Assembly (NCBI RefSeq): GCF_018260405.1
Contig: NZ_JAGLBG010000030.1
Coordinates: 1-27,941 of the forward strand
Source: Deinococcus sp.
GTDB taxonomy: Bacteria; Deinococcota; Deinococci; Deinococcales; Deinococcaceae
Length of the DNA: 27,941 bases
Direction of reading: 5' to 3'
Below, one piece after another: positions 19,166 to 27,838 of this stretch. Position 1 is the stretch's first letter; every line of letters starts with the position of its first letter. The position numbers and the translations under genes were made by a program. Below the pieces are notes generated by a model. That model did no database searches. It had not been told where the DNA came from and was given only the letters and a program-made list of their open reading frames with translations.

Positions 19166-19171
19166 CGGCGT

Positions 19172-19957
19172 ATGACTTCTGCCGCTCCCAGCCTTCAAGC
19201 TCTGCTTCAGGTCGCTGTGCAGGCCGCCCAGGCTGCCGGGGCCATTCACCTGAAATACCTGGGTAAGGTCGCGCAGGTGCGGGCCAAGAGCAGTTTTGCC
19301 GACCTGGTCACCGAGGTGGACGGGGAAGCCGAGCAGGCCATTCGCCGCGTCATTCTGAACGCATACCCCACCCACGCTGTGCTGGGCGAGGAAGAAGGGC
19401 AGTCGGGCGAGGGAGACTACCGCTGGATCGTGGACCCGCTCGACGGCACGGTCAACTACGCGCACGGGTATCCGGTGTTCTGCTCGTCAGTGGGGCTGGA
19501 AATCGGCGGCGTGCGCTCGGTGGGGGCCATTTTCGACCCGACGCGCAGCGAACTCTTTACCGCTACCCATGGCGGTGGGGCCTTTTTGAACGGGCAGCCT
19601 ATCGGGGTCAGCCGCGTTCCCACGCTGAACACGCCCGCGCTGGTTGCCACCGGCTTTCCTTACGACACCAGCGGCGAGCGCAATCTGGTTCACGTCGCCA
19701 AAATCCTGCGGCTGGGGGTACCTCTGCGGCGGCCCGGCGCGGCGGCGCTCGACCTGTGTAACGTGGCCTGCGGGCGTATGGACGCCTACTGGGAATACGG
19801 CACGCACCCCTGGGACGTGGCGGCGGGCAGCCTGATTTTGGAAGAAGCCGGGGGCCGCGTAACCGACGTGCGGGGCCAGCCCGACCCCTACGCCGAAATG
19901 ATCGTGGCCACGAACGGCCAGCTGCACCCCGAACTGCTGGCGCTTCTTCAGGAGTGA
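19172..19957 (+). CDS. Inositol monophosphatase family protein
   Basis: A magnesium-dependent phosphatase of 261 residues; family members hydrolyse inositol-1-phosphate, histidinol phosphate, PAP or fructose-1,6-bisphosphate. Metal-binding motifs are present: the lithium-sensitive-family E in LGEEEG (about 72-75), WIVDPLDGTVNYAHGYP (about 87-103, with the DPLDGT signature) and WEYGTHPWDVAAGSLILEEAGG (about 209-230, with the second WDVAAG signature). The exact substrate is not decided by sequence. ATG 19172 is selected for the domain fit and the TACACT 6 nt upstream; the much longer in-frame extension is antisense to the lipoprotein gene. A GCCCC-GCAA-GGGGC hairpin follows at 19983-19996 but lacks a T-run. 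Confidence 0.92.
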   Translation: MTSAAPSLQALLQVAVQAAQAAGAIHLKYLGKVAQVRAKSSFADLVTEVDGEAEQAIRRVILNAYPTHAVLGEEEGQSGEGDYRWIVDPLDGTVNYAHGYPVFCSSVGLEIGGVRSVGAIFDPTRSELFTATHGGGAFLNGQPIGVSRVPTLNTPALVATGFPYDTSGERNLVHVAKILRLGVPLRRPGAAALDLCNVACGRMDAYWEYGTHPWDVAAGSLILEEAGGRVTDVRGQPDPYAEMIVATNGQLHPELLALLQE

Positions 19958-20006
19958 ACGGCTAAGCCCTGGCGCTTTACAAGCCCCGCAAGGGGCGAGG
20001 GTCGGC

Positions 20007-20025
20007 TAGACCTGTTGCAAAAGTC
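20007..20025. other. Possible insertion-sequence end remnant
   Basis: TAGACCTGTTGCAAAAGTC resembles terminal sequences of some bacterial insertion sequences from memory. It lies 22 bp before the second 141-bp-family repeat. No transposase or matching partner end was found. Confidence 0.2.
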
Positions 20026-20047
20026 GCCCGGCTATTTCAGCTTCAAC

Positions 20048-20186
20048 TTAGAGCATTTTGCAAAAAGATAGTGCTTTTTTGACCATTTTTTTCCGAGTGG
20101 AACGAGTGAGAAAAAAGAGCAGGACGTAGAATGAAGGGGGCGGCGGTGTTTTTCCGACGTGCCCATCATTCGGAGAACTGCTGCGA
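20048..20186. repeat. 141-bp dispersed repeat, degenerate copy 2
   Basis: Nearly the whole of copy 1 (1364-1504) recurs in the same orientation, with roughly 85-90% identity by eye. The left end TTAGAGCA and the block GAAGGGGGCGGCGGTGTT are kept. The right terminal inverted repeat is damaged (CTGCTGCGAG in place of CTGCTCTAA) and the internal hairpin arm has changed. It fills most of the 290-bp gap between the inositol phosphatase gene and the next ORF. Confidence 0.75.
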
Positions 20187-20247
20187 GTAAGCCATTTTGC
20201 ACTGTTCCTGTCAGAACCGGTGCGCCATGCTGTAGGCCGAGGTCGCT

Positions 20248-20673
20248 ATGCCCAACGATATTCAATTGCCCGTGCCCCTGAAAGTCACTGCCGCTCCCTC
20301 GCTGGAGCTGGCCGCCTTTCTGAACCTGTGGCGTGACGAGAATTACGCGGGTATGGCACGCAAACTGCGCTTGCCGATGCATCCGGGGCAGCGCAAAACG
20401 GCCCGTGAGGTGCGCGGCGAGTACAAATCACGTGTGCTGCTCAACTTCCGCATTCTGGCGGTGCGCGATACCGATGCGGCGGCCAGCACGGTCACGGCGC
20501 TGCTCAGGTGTGCCGAAAACGGAGAAACCCTGTCACGGCGCTGGCAGTTCCGGATGGTGTACCTCGACGCCCGGCATCAGCCGGTGCCGCGCGATCAGTC
20601 GGGAGGGCGCTGGGTGCCCGTGACCGTGGCGATGCTGCCCGACCCGCCCGCGCCAGAGCCTTTGCAGGCGTAA
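20248..20673 (+). CDS. Small hypothetical protein, possible NTF2-like fold
   Basis: A protein of 141 residues with no signal peptide or membrane segment. The order of elements, a helix AAFLNLWRDENYAGMARKL (about 21-39) followed by strands FRILAVRD, STVTALLRCAENG, RRWQFRMVYLD and GRWVPVTVAML, is what an NTF2-like domain looks like. I rate that fold moderate and the function unknown. A GAGG ribosome site lies about 5 nt before ATG 20248. It precedes nurA by 62 bp, but an intrinsic terminator separates them, so co-transcription is unlikely. Confidence 0.7.
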   Translation: MPNDIQLPVPLKVTAAPSLELAAFLNLWRDENYAGMARKLRLPMHPGQRKTAREVRGEYKSRVLLNFRILAVRDTDAAASTVTALLRCAENGETLSRRWQFRMVYLDARHQPVPRDQSGGRWVPVTVAMLPDPPAPEPLQA

Positions 20674-20688
20674 CGTGGACATAATCCA

Positions 20689-20712
20689 GGCGTAACACTA
20701 CGCCCAATTTTT
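20689..20712 (+). terminator. Intrinsic terminator before nurA
   Basis: GGCGTA (20689-20694), a 4-nt loop and TACGCC (20699-20704) are followed by CAATTTTT. CAGGCGTAAC is directly repeated at 20665-20674 and 20687-20696, so the hairpin arm looks like a duplicate of the gene's own stop region. Confidence 0.6.
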
Positions 20713-20722
20713 GCTCTGGCCG

Positions 20723-20728
20723 TACAAT
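20723..20728 (+). promoter_or_regulatory. Probable nurA-herA -10 element
   Basis: TACAAT ends 7 nt before ATG 20736, indicating a leaderless nurA-herA message. Confidence 0.55.
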
Positions 20729-20735
20729 ACTCGCC

Positions 20736-21757
20736 ATGCGAATTCGTCTCGATCCCTGGCCTATTGATACCGACGACGGTCAACTGGGCCTCAAGCCCTT
20801 CGAGGGCGAACTGATAGATGTCGAAACGCCGCGCTGGGGCGCCATTGCCGCCAAGGCTATCCCCGAGCGGCTGCGTGAGGTTTACCTGGTGGACGGCAGG
20901 CGGCGCATGGAGTCGCGGATTTTTATCGATGACGAGGCGGGCAATGTCGGCGTGGGCGGTTTCGGGGCCTACGTCGCGGGCGCGGTCAAGCTGTGCCCGC
21001 ACGGGTCGCACTTGGCTGTGCTGGAACAGGTCAGGGCGCAGCGGGTGCTGGCCTACGCGCCGGGCCTGCACATCGACCCCTACCGGCTTTCGCCCCGGCA
21101 TCCGCATACCGGGCAGCTGGAATACACGCCGCTGCCCTGCGCTGCAAACGACCCGCTGGCCCCCATGCACGCCGTACAGCAGGCCATGCTAAACGCCGAA
21201 CAACAGCTTTCGCACGGGCTGGCCTCGCAGGTTCCCTTCGACGAGGAAGACGAGCGCGAAGAACTGACCTCCTTGACCTTGCAAGACGGCACGCTGCGTA
21301 GCAAAAACCTGGGCGGGGCGGTGGTGGGCTGCGTCAAGACCATGCAGACCCAGTACCTGCCACCCGACCGCGTGGGGCTGTTGGGCGAGTTGCAGCCCGG
21401 CGAGCGCACCCCGATTCTGCACCTCAAGTACAACGGGGGCCGCTTTGTGCGCTTCACCTGGTATGTGCGCCTGAGCCGCGCCCCCTTTTATCAGCACCCC
21501 ATGAGCGGCGTAATGCGCCTGGAAATGTACGCCCCCGACGAGGCCGACTTTTTGCCGCCTATCGTCCGCAAGGTCGCCAATCTCAGCGGCACGCTGCTGG
21601 GCCGCCTCGCCAGTGCGCCGCACAAGGACGCCCGCGCCCCCCAAAACCTGATTCCCACCGCCGCCCTGGAACAGGCCATGAGCCGTGCGATGGGCAGTCA
21701 GGAACTGGTCACGCGCCGCATCCGTAGCCATCTGGCCCGCGAAATCGGAGCCGTCGC

Positions 21758-21761
<4 letters not shown>
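20736..21761 (+). CDS. nurA: NurA-domain 5'-3' nuclease
   Basis: NurA is a manganese-dependent nuclease that works with the HerA translocase to resect DNA ends. The system was first described in archaea and has been studied in Deinococcus radiodurans. The 341-residue protein shows the family layout: EVYLVDGRRRMESRIF near 48-63 with catalytic-type D53, LTLQDGTLRSK near 180-190 with D184-G185, and VVGCVKTMQTQYL near 197-209 with K201. RLSRAPFYQHPMSGVMRLEMYAP follows in the C-terminal part. An acidic loop (FDEEDEREEL, about 168-177) precedes the DG motif. Its stop overlaps the herA ATG (ATGA), so the two partners are translationally coupled. Confidence 0.88.
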
Positions 21762-23632
<1,871 letters not shown>

Positions 23633-23792
23633 GATTTGAGCTGGAAGCAGAGGCAGTCGAGTGGTCAAGTTGCCGAGAAGTTCAGGCCCTTCTATCCCGC
23701 TCAACATTCCGACAACATTCCGGCAAGGCTGCCGACCTGCTCCCTTGAAGTCCATGCCACTTTCGGCTGACGCCCCGGCTCATGCTGTGGCG

Positions 23793-23798
23793 TAGCCT
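23793..23798 (+). promoter_or_regulatory. Probable -10 element for the 23805 membrane protein gene
   Basis: TAGCCT ends 6 nt before GTG 23805. Confidence 0.4.
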
Positions 23799-23804
23799 TG
23801 ACCG

Positions 23805-24407
23805 GTGATTCGGCCCCAGCCCTTCCAACGTCGCCTGACTGTCTGGGCTGTATCGTGCCTGCTGGCTGCACCCTTGCTCTACGGCGTGTGCTGGCTGGAT
23901 GCATCTCTGGCTGGCGACGGTCATCTTGGCCTTGGCCCCCACCCCTATGCCTCGGCTGACGCCGTGCGCTTTGGGCTGGGCGGGCTGCGCTATCTCTACC
24001 ACGGTCAGACCCTCACGGGGCCACACATCGGCTACCCGCTGGTGCTGGCGCTGCTGGCCCTGAATACGGGGCTGCTGTGGCTGGCGCGGGGCTGGGGTGT
24101 GCGGGCGCAGTGGATGTTCCGGGTCAGCCTGACGGCGCTTCTGCTGACGCTGGGCATGGGCTGGCCGACGCTGGTCTTCACACAGCACATGCACAACGAC
24201 ATTCTAGCAACCGAAGAAAATGTCTCTTTCAGTGCAAGTCCAGTGATCCTTTCTACGCAACAGTACGGGGCAGAAGGTAGGGGTAAGCGTCACCAGTTTC
24301 CCAACCCGACCGCCTGGGGTGTGCTGGGGCTGGGCCTGACCGGGGCCGCTGGACTGCGCCGTGGCGGGTCACCCAGAACAAGGGCGCCGCAGAACAATTG
24401 GGCCTGA
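23805..24407 (+). CDS. Hypothetical membrane protein
   Basis: A 200-residue protein with probable membrane segments at about 12-30 (VWAVSCLLAAPLLYGVCWL), 77-93, 105-125 and 169-185, the last followed by basic residues. A periplasmic or cytoplasmic loop at 130-165 carries HMHNDI, with clustered His residues. I recognise no family. GTG 23805 is the likely start because TAGCCT lies 6 nt upstream. It converges on the LysM-peptidase gene, and the spacer contains that gene's terminator. Composition matches the neighbours, apart from an A/T-richer stretch near 24180-24300, which may be a less constrained loop. Confidence 0.6.
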   Translation: MIRPQPFQRRLTVWAVSCLLAAPLLYGVCWLDASLAGDGHLGLGPHPYASADAVRFGLGGLRYLYHGQTLTGPHIGYPLVLALLALNTGLLWLARGWGVRAQWMFRVSLTALLLTLGMGWPTLVFTQHMHNDILATEENVSFSASPVILSTQQYGAEGRGKRHQFPNPTAWGVLGLGLTGAAGLRRGGSPRTRAPQNNWA

Positions 24408-24420
24408 ACGGGGCGGCATG

Positions 24421-24472
24421 AAAAAGCCCCCACCTGCGAGGCGGGGAGCTGTGTCGAGTGAAGGTGTGGGGG
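24421..24472 (-). terminator. Intrinsic terminator of the LysM-NlpC/P60 gene
   Basis: On the minus strand GCCCCCAC (24472-24465) pairs with GTGGGGGC (24433-24426) and is followed at once by TTTTT. It starts about 11 nt after the stop codon. Confidence 0.85.
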
Positions 24473-24482
24473 CACCGGGGCC

Positions 24483-25223
24483 TCAGCCCATGATGCGGCG
24501 GGCACCCATGTAGCGGCGTGCCCAGTAAGGGTTGCTGAAGAGCGGCTCGACCATCGTGCGGCCAAAGTAGCTGTTGGCTCCGGCCATCATGCCGTTGCCC
24601 AGGTAAATGCCCACGTGGCTGGCGGGAACGCCGGTAGTGTTGAAGAATACCAGGTCGCCGGGGCGCAGGTCGCGGCTGCTGACAGCCCTCCCGGTGCGGA
24701 ACTGGCTGGCGGCGGTGCGGGGCAGGCGAATCCCCATCTGCTGAAACACGCGCATGGTAAAGCCGCTGCAATCGATGCCGCGCCCACCTGTGCCGCCGTG
24801 CAGGTAGCGGATACCCAGGTAACGGCTGGCCGCCACGCTGATGTAGCTCCCGCCGCCGTTACGTGCTGGGGTCGCCATGGCCGTCTGGCTGGCGCGGGCC
24901 ACCGTGCTCTTTGTGGTGGCCGTAGCAGCGGTGGTGGGCCGGGCGTGAACGGCGGCCAGCACCTGCGCGACGGGCGCAGCCGCCTGGGTAGCTGCGGCGT
25001 TAGCTTTGACAAAGCCGGAGCTGCCCGAGGTCTGAAGCACCTGTCCGGATTCGACTGTCGGGCTGCTCAGGTTGTTCAGGCGCATCAGCGCGTCGGGTTC
25101 GGTACCAGTTGCCTGAGCGATGGAAACCAGCGTGTCGCCGTTTTGAACGGTGTAGCTGGCAGCGCTCGCGGTGGCGAGGCTCAAAGCGGCAAGGGTGGTT
25201 AGCAGGATACGGGAAACATTCAT
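24483..25223 (-). CDS. Secreted LysM-NlpC/P60 cell-wall peptidase
   Basis: An exported enzyme that would cleave peptide cross-bridges of peptidoglycan. The 246 residues comprise a signal peptide (about 1-22, cleavage after ASA), one LysM domain (about 23-65, YTVQNGDTLVSIAQATGT), an Ala/Thr-rich linker (about 70-125) and an NlpC/P60 domain (about 127-246). The catalytic Cys is C152 (GIDCSGFTMRVF) and the His is H203 (ASHVGIYLGNG); a polar third residue is likely in MAGANSYFG. The start is ATG 25223 with GGGGGGT just upstream and a TAAACT hexamer before that. Its terminator follows directly. A role in cell separation or wall remodelling is the usual one for this architecture. Confidence 0.94.
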   Translation of the reverse strand: MNVSRILLTTLAALSLATASAASYTVQNGDTLVSIAQATGTEPDALMRLNNLSSPTVESGQVLQTSGSSGFVKANAAATQAAAPVAQVLAAVHARPTTAATATTKSTVARASQTAMATPARNGGGSYISVAASRYLGIRYLHGGTGGRGIDCSGFTMRVFQQMGIRLPRTAASQFRTGRAVSSRDLRPGDLVFFNTTGVPASHVGIYLGNGMMAGANSYFGRTMVEPLFSNPYWARRYMGARRIMG

Positions 25224-25506
25224 CGACCCCCCAAGTTTAGCCCATCTTAATTTGCCATACCTTAATCCTTAGGGGAACTGACAACTTTTATGCGCCTATA
25301 CGCCGCTTATGCGTCCGGGTGCCGGGGCGCATTCGCTGAAAATCCCTCTCCAGTTCAGTGTTCTCAGAAACTTACTCATAACTGACAGGGGCCGGAGAAA
25401 GCTTCTGCCTCACGGCCTTTTCTCCGGGGCTTCCAGATTCGCAAATCTCATCTTTCACATGTTTTTGAGGCGGGCCTAAAAACGGCGTATTTCTGGGAGG
25501 CGCGTC
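25224..25506. other. Intergenic spacer with inverted repeat
   Basis: A 319-bp divergent gap (25224-25542) with lower G+C than the genes. It holds a perfect 9-bp inverted repeat, CCGGAGAAA (25392-25400) with TTTCTCCGG (25418-25426), and two TTATGCG sites near 25290 and 25309. There is no T-run to make a terminator. I found no gene or short ORF with a convincing ribosome site. Confidence 0.4.
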
Positions 25507-25512
25507 TATACT
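25507..25512 (+). promoter_or_regulatory. Probable -10 element for the 25543 gene
   Basis: TATACT, about 30 nt before ATG 25543, leaves a short leader with GGAGG at 25534-25538. Confidence 0.5.
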
Positions 25513-25542
25513 CATGACGCCAAATAGTGCGCCGGAGGACCG

Positions 25543-25959
25543 ATGAAGGAAACGATGAATACCGAACAGATTTTGCAGGGTTTGAAGCATTACCGCCGCA
25601 TCGCCCGGCAGGACATGTTGCGCTCTGTAGAGACCTCGTACCCGGACGCCTTTATGAAACATGCCGAGGCGAGGCGCGAGATTTACGCCGACCTGAGCAG
25701 CTACGCCGAGCAGCATGCCCCGGCAGACGTGATCGAGCACGCCCTGGAGCTATACCGCGACCTGCCGTTTGTCACGGGGACAGCCGCCCACGAGCACGCC
25801 GAAGTTAAGGGCCGGGAAAATGCTCTGGAGAACTTCTTTCTGCTTGTTGGCCTCGATCCCAAGACGCGCCGTGAAGCCCGTAGTAAGCGGCCTAAACTGG
25901 GTATGGCCGAAGCCGGAGAACCGTCTGCTGGCGGCCAGCCTGATCAAACGTCAGACTGA
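25543..25959 (+). CDS. Small hypothetical cytoplasmic protein
   Basis: A 138-residue, strongly charged and mostly helical protein (QILQGLKHYRRIARQDMLRSVETSYPDAFMKHAEARREIYADLSSYAEQHAPADVIEHALELYRDL), with a short polar tail ending in GQPDQTSD. It has no signal peptide, membrane segment or known motif. The start is ATG 25543, 4 nt after GGAGG; ATG 25555 is possible. It lies 41 bp before the UDG gene, which has its own -10-like hexamer. Good ribosome site, promoter and codon use support a real gene. Confidence 0.75.
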   Translation: MKETMNTEQILQGLKHYRRIARQDMLRSVETSYPDAFMKHAEARREIYADLSSYAEQHAPADVIEHALELYRDLPFVTGTAAHEHAEVKGRENALENFFLLVGLDPKTRREARSKRPKLGMAEAGEPSAGGQPDQTSD

Positions 25960-26000
25960 CCGCCCTGTGCCTGTCGCCGGGGCGGTAGGCTTTGGGCAAC

Positions 26001-26660
26001 GTGAATGACCTCGCACGCGGCGTAGACCTGGCAGCACTAGCGGCCCTCGAAGAGCGCAACCGCAGCTGCGCGGCCTGTTCGTTGCGGCCATGCTGCTCAC
26101 AGGTGGTGGTTTCGGATGGCCCGGCCCAGGCGCGGCTGGTCATTATCGGTGAGGGACCGGGCGGCGAGGAAGACCGCATTGGGCGTCCCTTTGTGGGTCC
26201 GGCGGGGCAACTGCTGGACCGCATTCTGGCCTCGGCAGGCATTGAGCGCAACGACGTGTACCTGACCAACGTGGTCAAGTGCCGCCCGCCTGGAAACCGT
26301 GACCCCCTGCCGCTGGAAACCGTGACCTGCACCGACCTGTGGCTGCGTGAACAGCTGAAACTGCTGCGGCCCAGCATCATTCTCAGTCTGGGTAACACTC
26401 CGACCCGGCACCTGCTGCAAACGCGGCGCGGCATTACCGACCTGCGCGGCCAGTGGGTCGCCTATAGCCTGCCCAGCGGGGAAGCGGCGTGGCTGATGCC
26501 GATGCTGCACCCGGCATTTTTGCTGCGCCGCGACACCCGTGAAGTCGGCGGCCCCAAAAGCCTGACCTGGCGCGATATTCGGGAAGTGGCGGCGGTGCTG
26601 CGCGGCGAAAAACGCCCCGAAGTGTCGCGGGAGCCAGAGCAGCAGCCTCGGCTCTTTTGA
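26001..26660 (+). CDS. Family 4 uracil-DNA glycosylase (iron-sulfur type)
   Basis: It removes uracil from DNA as the first step of base-excision repair. The protein has about 219 residues. Motif A is GEGPGGEED (50-58) and the second active-site motif is HPAFLLR (170-176), both typical of the thermostable family 4 group. Four cysteines fit the [4Fe-4S] cluster: C23 and C26 (SCAAC), C94 (KCRPPGNRDP) and C110 (ETVTC). C31 and C32 are additional. The start is either GTG 26001 or TTG 25992; a TAGGCT hexamer (25986-25991) favours GTG. Convergent with the SDR gene. Confidence 0.93.
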   Translation: MNDLARGVDLAALAALEERNRSCAACSLRPCCSQVVVSDGPAQARLVIIGEGPGGEEDRIGRPFVGPAGQLLDRILASAGIERNDVYLTNVVKCRPPGNRDPLPLETVTCTDLWLREQLKLLRPSIILSLGNTPTRHLLQTRRGITDLRGQWVAYSLPSGEAAWLMPMLHPAFLLRRDTREVGGPKSLTWRDIREVAAVLRGEKRPEVSREPEQQPRLF

Positions 26661-26730
26661 AACGCTTGTGTGCCGTTTTGGTTAAGAAGGCACCGTCTGC
26701 GCCCCTGTAGGCAGCTCGACAAGTCCGTAA

Positions 26731-27618
26731 TTACTGGTCTTGGCCCAGGGGTCTGACGTTCTGTAAAATCTCCGACCAAGAACGTGCGTTTCCGGTCGCC
26801 TGCACATAGTTCTTGCTCAGCTGCCACAGCCGCGCTGCTGCGCCGTCGTCCAGGGCTCGGGCGCTGGGGCGGGCCACGGCGCAGCGGTCGAAGTACGCGC
26901 CATTGGGCAGTTGGTCCTGGGTGGTCGCCAGGTAAAGGCTGGTCTGTGCGCCCTGCTCGGGGCTGAGGGCAAAACGGTCGATCACCCGGTAGCCCTGGCT
27001 CAGCAGACCGCCGTTGTTGTGGGCGAACCCCGAGGCCACCATCCCTGGATGAAGCGAGTAACTTTTGACCCCGGCACCCCGCCGGGCCAGCTCCCGCGCA
27101 AAGAGGATATTGGCCAGTTTGCTCTGGCTGTAGGCGGCCCAGCCGTTGTAACCCGTGTGCCATTCCGGGTCGCCGAACCGGATACGGCCCATCGCGTGTG
27201 CCGCCGAGGCCACCGTGACCACCCTGGAGCCGGGCGTGACCAGCAGCAGCGACATCAGTTCGCGGGTCAGCAGGAAGGGGGCCAGATGGTTAAGGGCCCA
27301 CGTCATCTCGAGGCCCTCCTGGGTTTCGCGGCGCTGCTGAAAGATGGCCCCGGCATTGTTGACCAGCACGTCTAGGCGGTCGAAGCGCTCACGGAATTCG
27401 TCGGTGGCGCGGCGGACCTGGCTCATTTCGCTCAGGTCGGCCAGCAGGTGCCCGGCTGCGCCGATCTGTTGGGCGACCGCAGCGGTTCTGGCCGGGTCAC
27501 GGCCCACGATGACAACCTGGTTTCCCTGACGGGCCAGTTCACGGGCCGTCACCTGGCCTATACCGTTGGTGGCTCCTGTGACCAGCACGACTTTCGGTCC
27601 CGAATGCACTTGCGTCAT
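26731..27618 (-). CDS. Short-chain dehydrogenase/reductase (retinol dehydrogenase-like)
   Basis: An NAD(P)-dependent oxidoreductase of 295 residues with a Rossmann fold. TGATNGIG (14-21) is the cofactor loop and R40 after the second strand (VVIVGRDPAR) suggests NADP(H). NNAG is at 87-90, and the catalytic set is S138 (VVTVASAAH), Y163 and K167 (YSQSKLAN). The RDH-like length and WALNHLAPFLLT segment resemble retinol dehydrogenase-type SDRs, but the bacterial substrate is unknown. ATG 27618 has TATGCT 6 nt upstream, and that promoter is embedded in a perfect 13-bp inverted repeat. No strong terminator follows. Confidence 0.92.
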   Translation of the reverse strand: MTQVHSGPKVVLVTGATNGIGQVTARELARQGNQVVIVGRDPARTAAVAQQIGAAGHLLADLSEMSQVRRATDEFRERFDRLDVLVNNAGAIFQQRRETQEGLEMTWALNHLAPFLLTRELMSLLLVTPGSRVVTVASAAHAMGRIRFGDPEWHTGYNGWAAYSQSKLANILFARELARRGAGVKSYSLHPGMVASGFAHNNGGLLSQGYRVIDRFALSPEQGAQTSLYLATTQDQLPNGAYFDRCAVARPSARALDDGAAARLWQLSKNYVQATGNARSWSEILQNVRPLGQDQ

Positions 27619-27625
27619 GGCTTCA

Positions 27626-27663
27626 GCATAGAGCCAGCGTCCGGGAGGGGGCTGGCTCTATGC
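27626..27663. promoter_or_regulatory. 13-bp perfect inverted repeat overlapping the SDR promoter
   Basis: GCATAGAGCCAGC (27626-27638) and GCTGGCTCTATGC (27651-27663) are exact reverse complements with a 12-nt spacer. The left arm contains most of the SDR -10 hexamer TATGCT (minus strand, 27630-27625). A dimeric repressor or activator site is the natural reading. Confidence 0.6.
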
Positions 27664-27694
27664 ACCTCTGGGCACTGGCGTATGGCCGGAGCCG

Positions 27695-27733
27695 CAAAAA
27701 GTCGGGGGCCAGACTGCTGAGAATCCGGCCCCC
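27695..27733 (-). terminator. Intrinsic terminator of the YchJ-like gene
   Basis: Minus-strand GGGGGCC (27733-27727) pairs with GGCCCCC (27710-27704), then GACTTTTTG. It lies about 105 nt after the partial gene's stop, in the 176-bp spacer. An 11-bp direct repeat GCTGATAAAGA is at 27779-27789 and 27825-27835; otherwise no gene was seen. Confidence 0.7.
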
Positions 27734-27838
27734 ACTGGCGCAAGCAAACTTCACCCGGTTCGCTTTGATCTGGATTGCGCTGATAAAGACAGTCTAGGAG
27801 GCTTAAGTCACAAAAACGTCACTAGCTGATAAAGAAAC

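Noticed and set aside
18439..19171. N-terminal extensions of plus-strand ORFs before the inositol phosphatase, opposite the lipoprotein gene
   Set aside because: They are antisense to a gene with a signal peptide, and the phosphatase domain begins at ATG 19172, 6 nt after a -10 hexamer.
23633..23804. Possible 4.5S/SRP RNA or small gene between herA and the 23805 gene
   Set aside because: GGCTGCCGACCTGCTCCC only superficially resembles the SRP domain and no complementary arm was found. The short repeat CAACATTCCG there is too small to interpret.
25285..25320. Radiation/desiccation-response motif near the cell-wall peptidase promoter
   Set aside because: The TTATGCG sites lack the 17-bp palindrome (TTATGTCATTGACATAA type) that defines the motif.
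26661..26730. Terminator between the convergent UDG and SDR genes
   Set aside because: GTGCC/GGCAC arms exist but there is no T-run on either strand and the loop is long.
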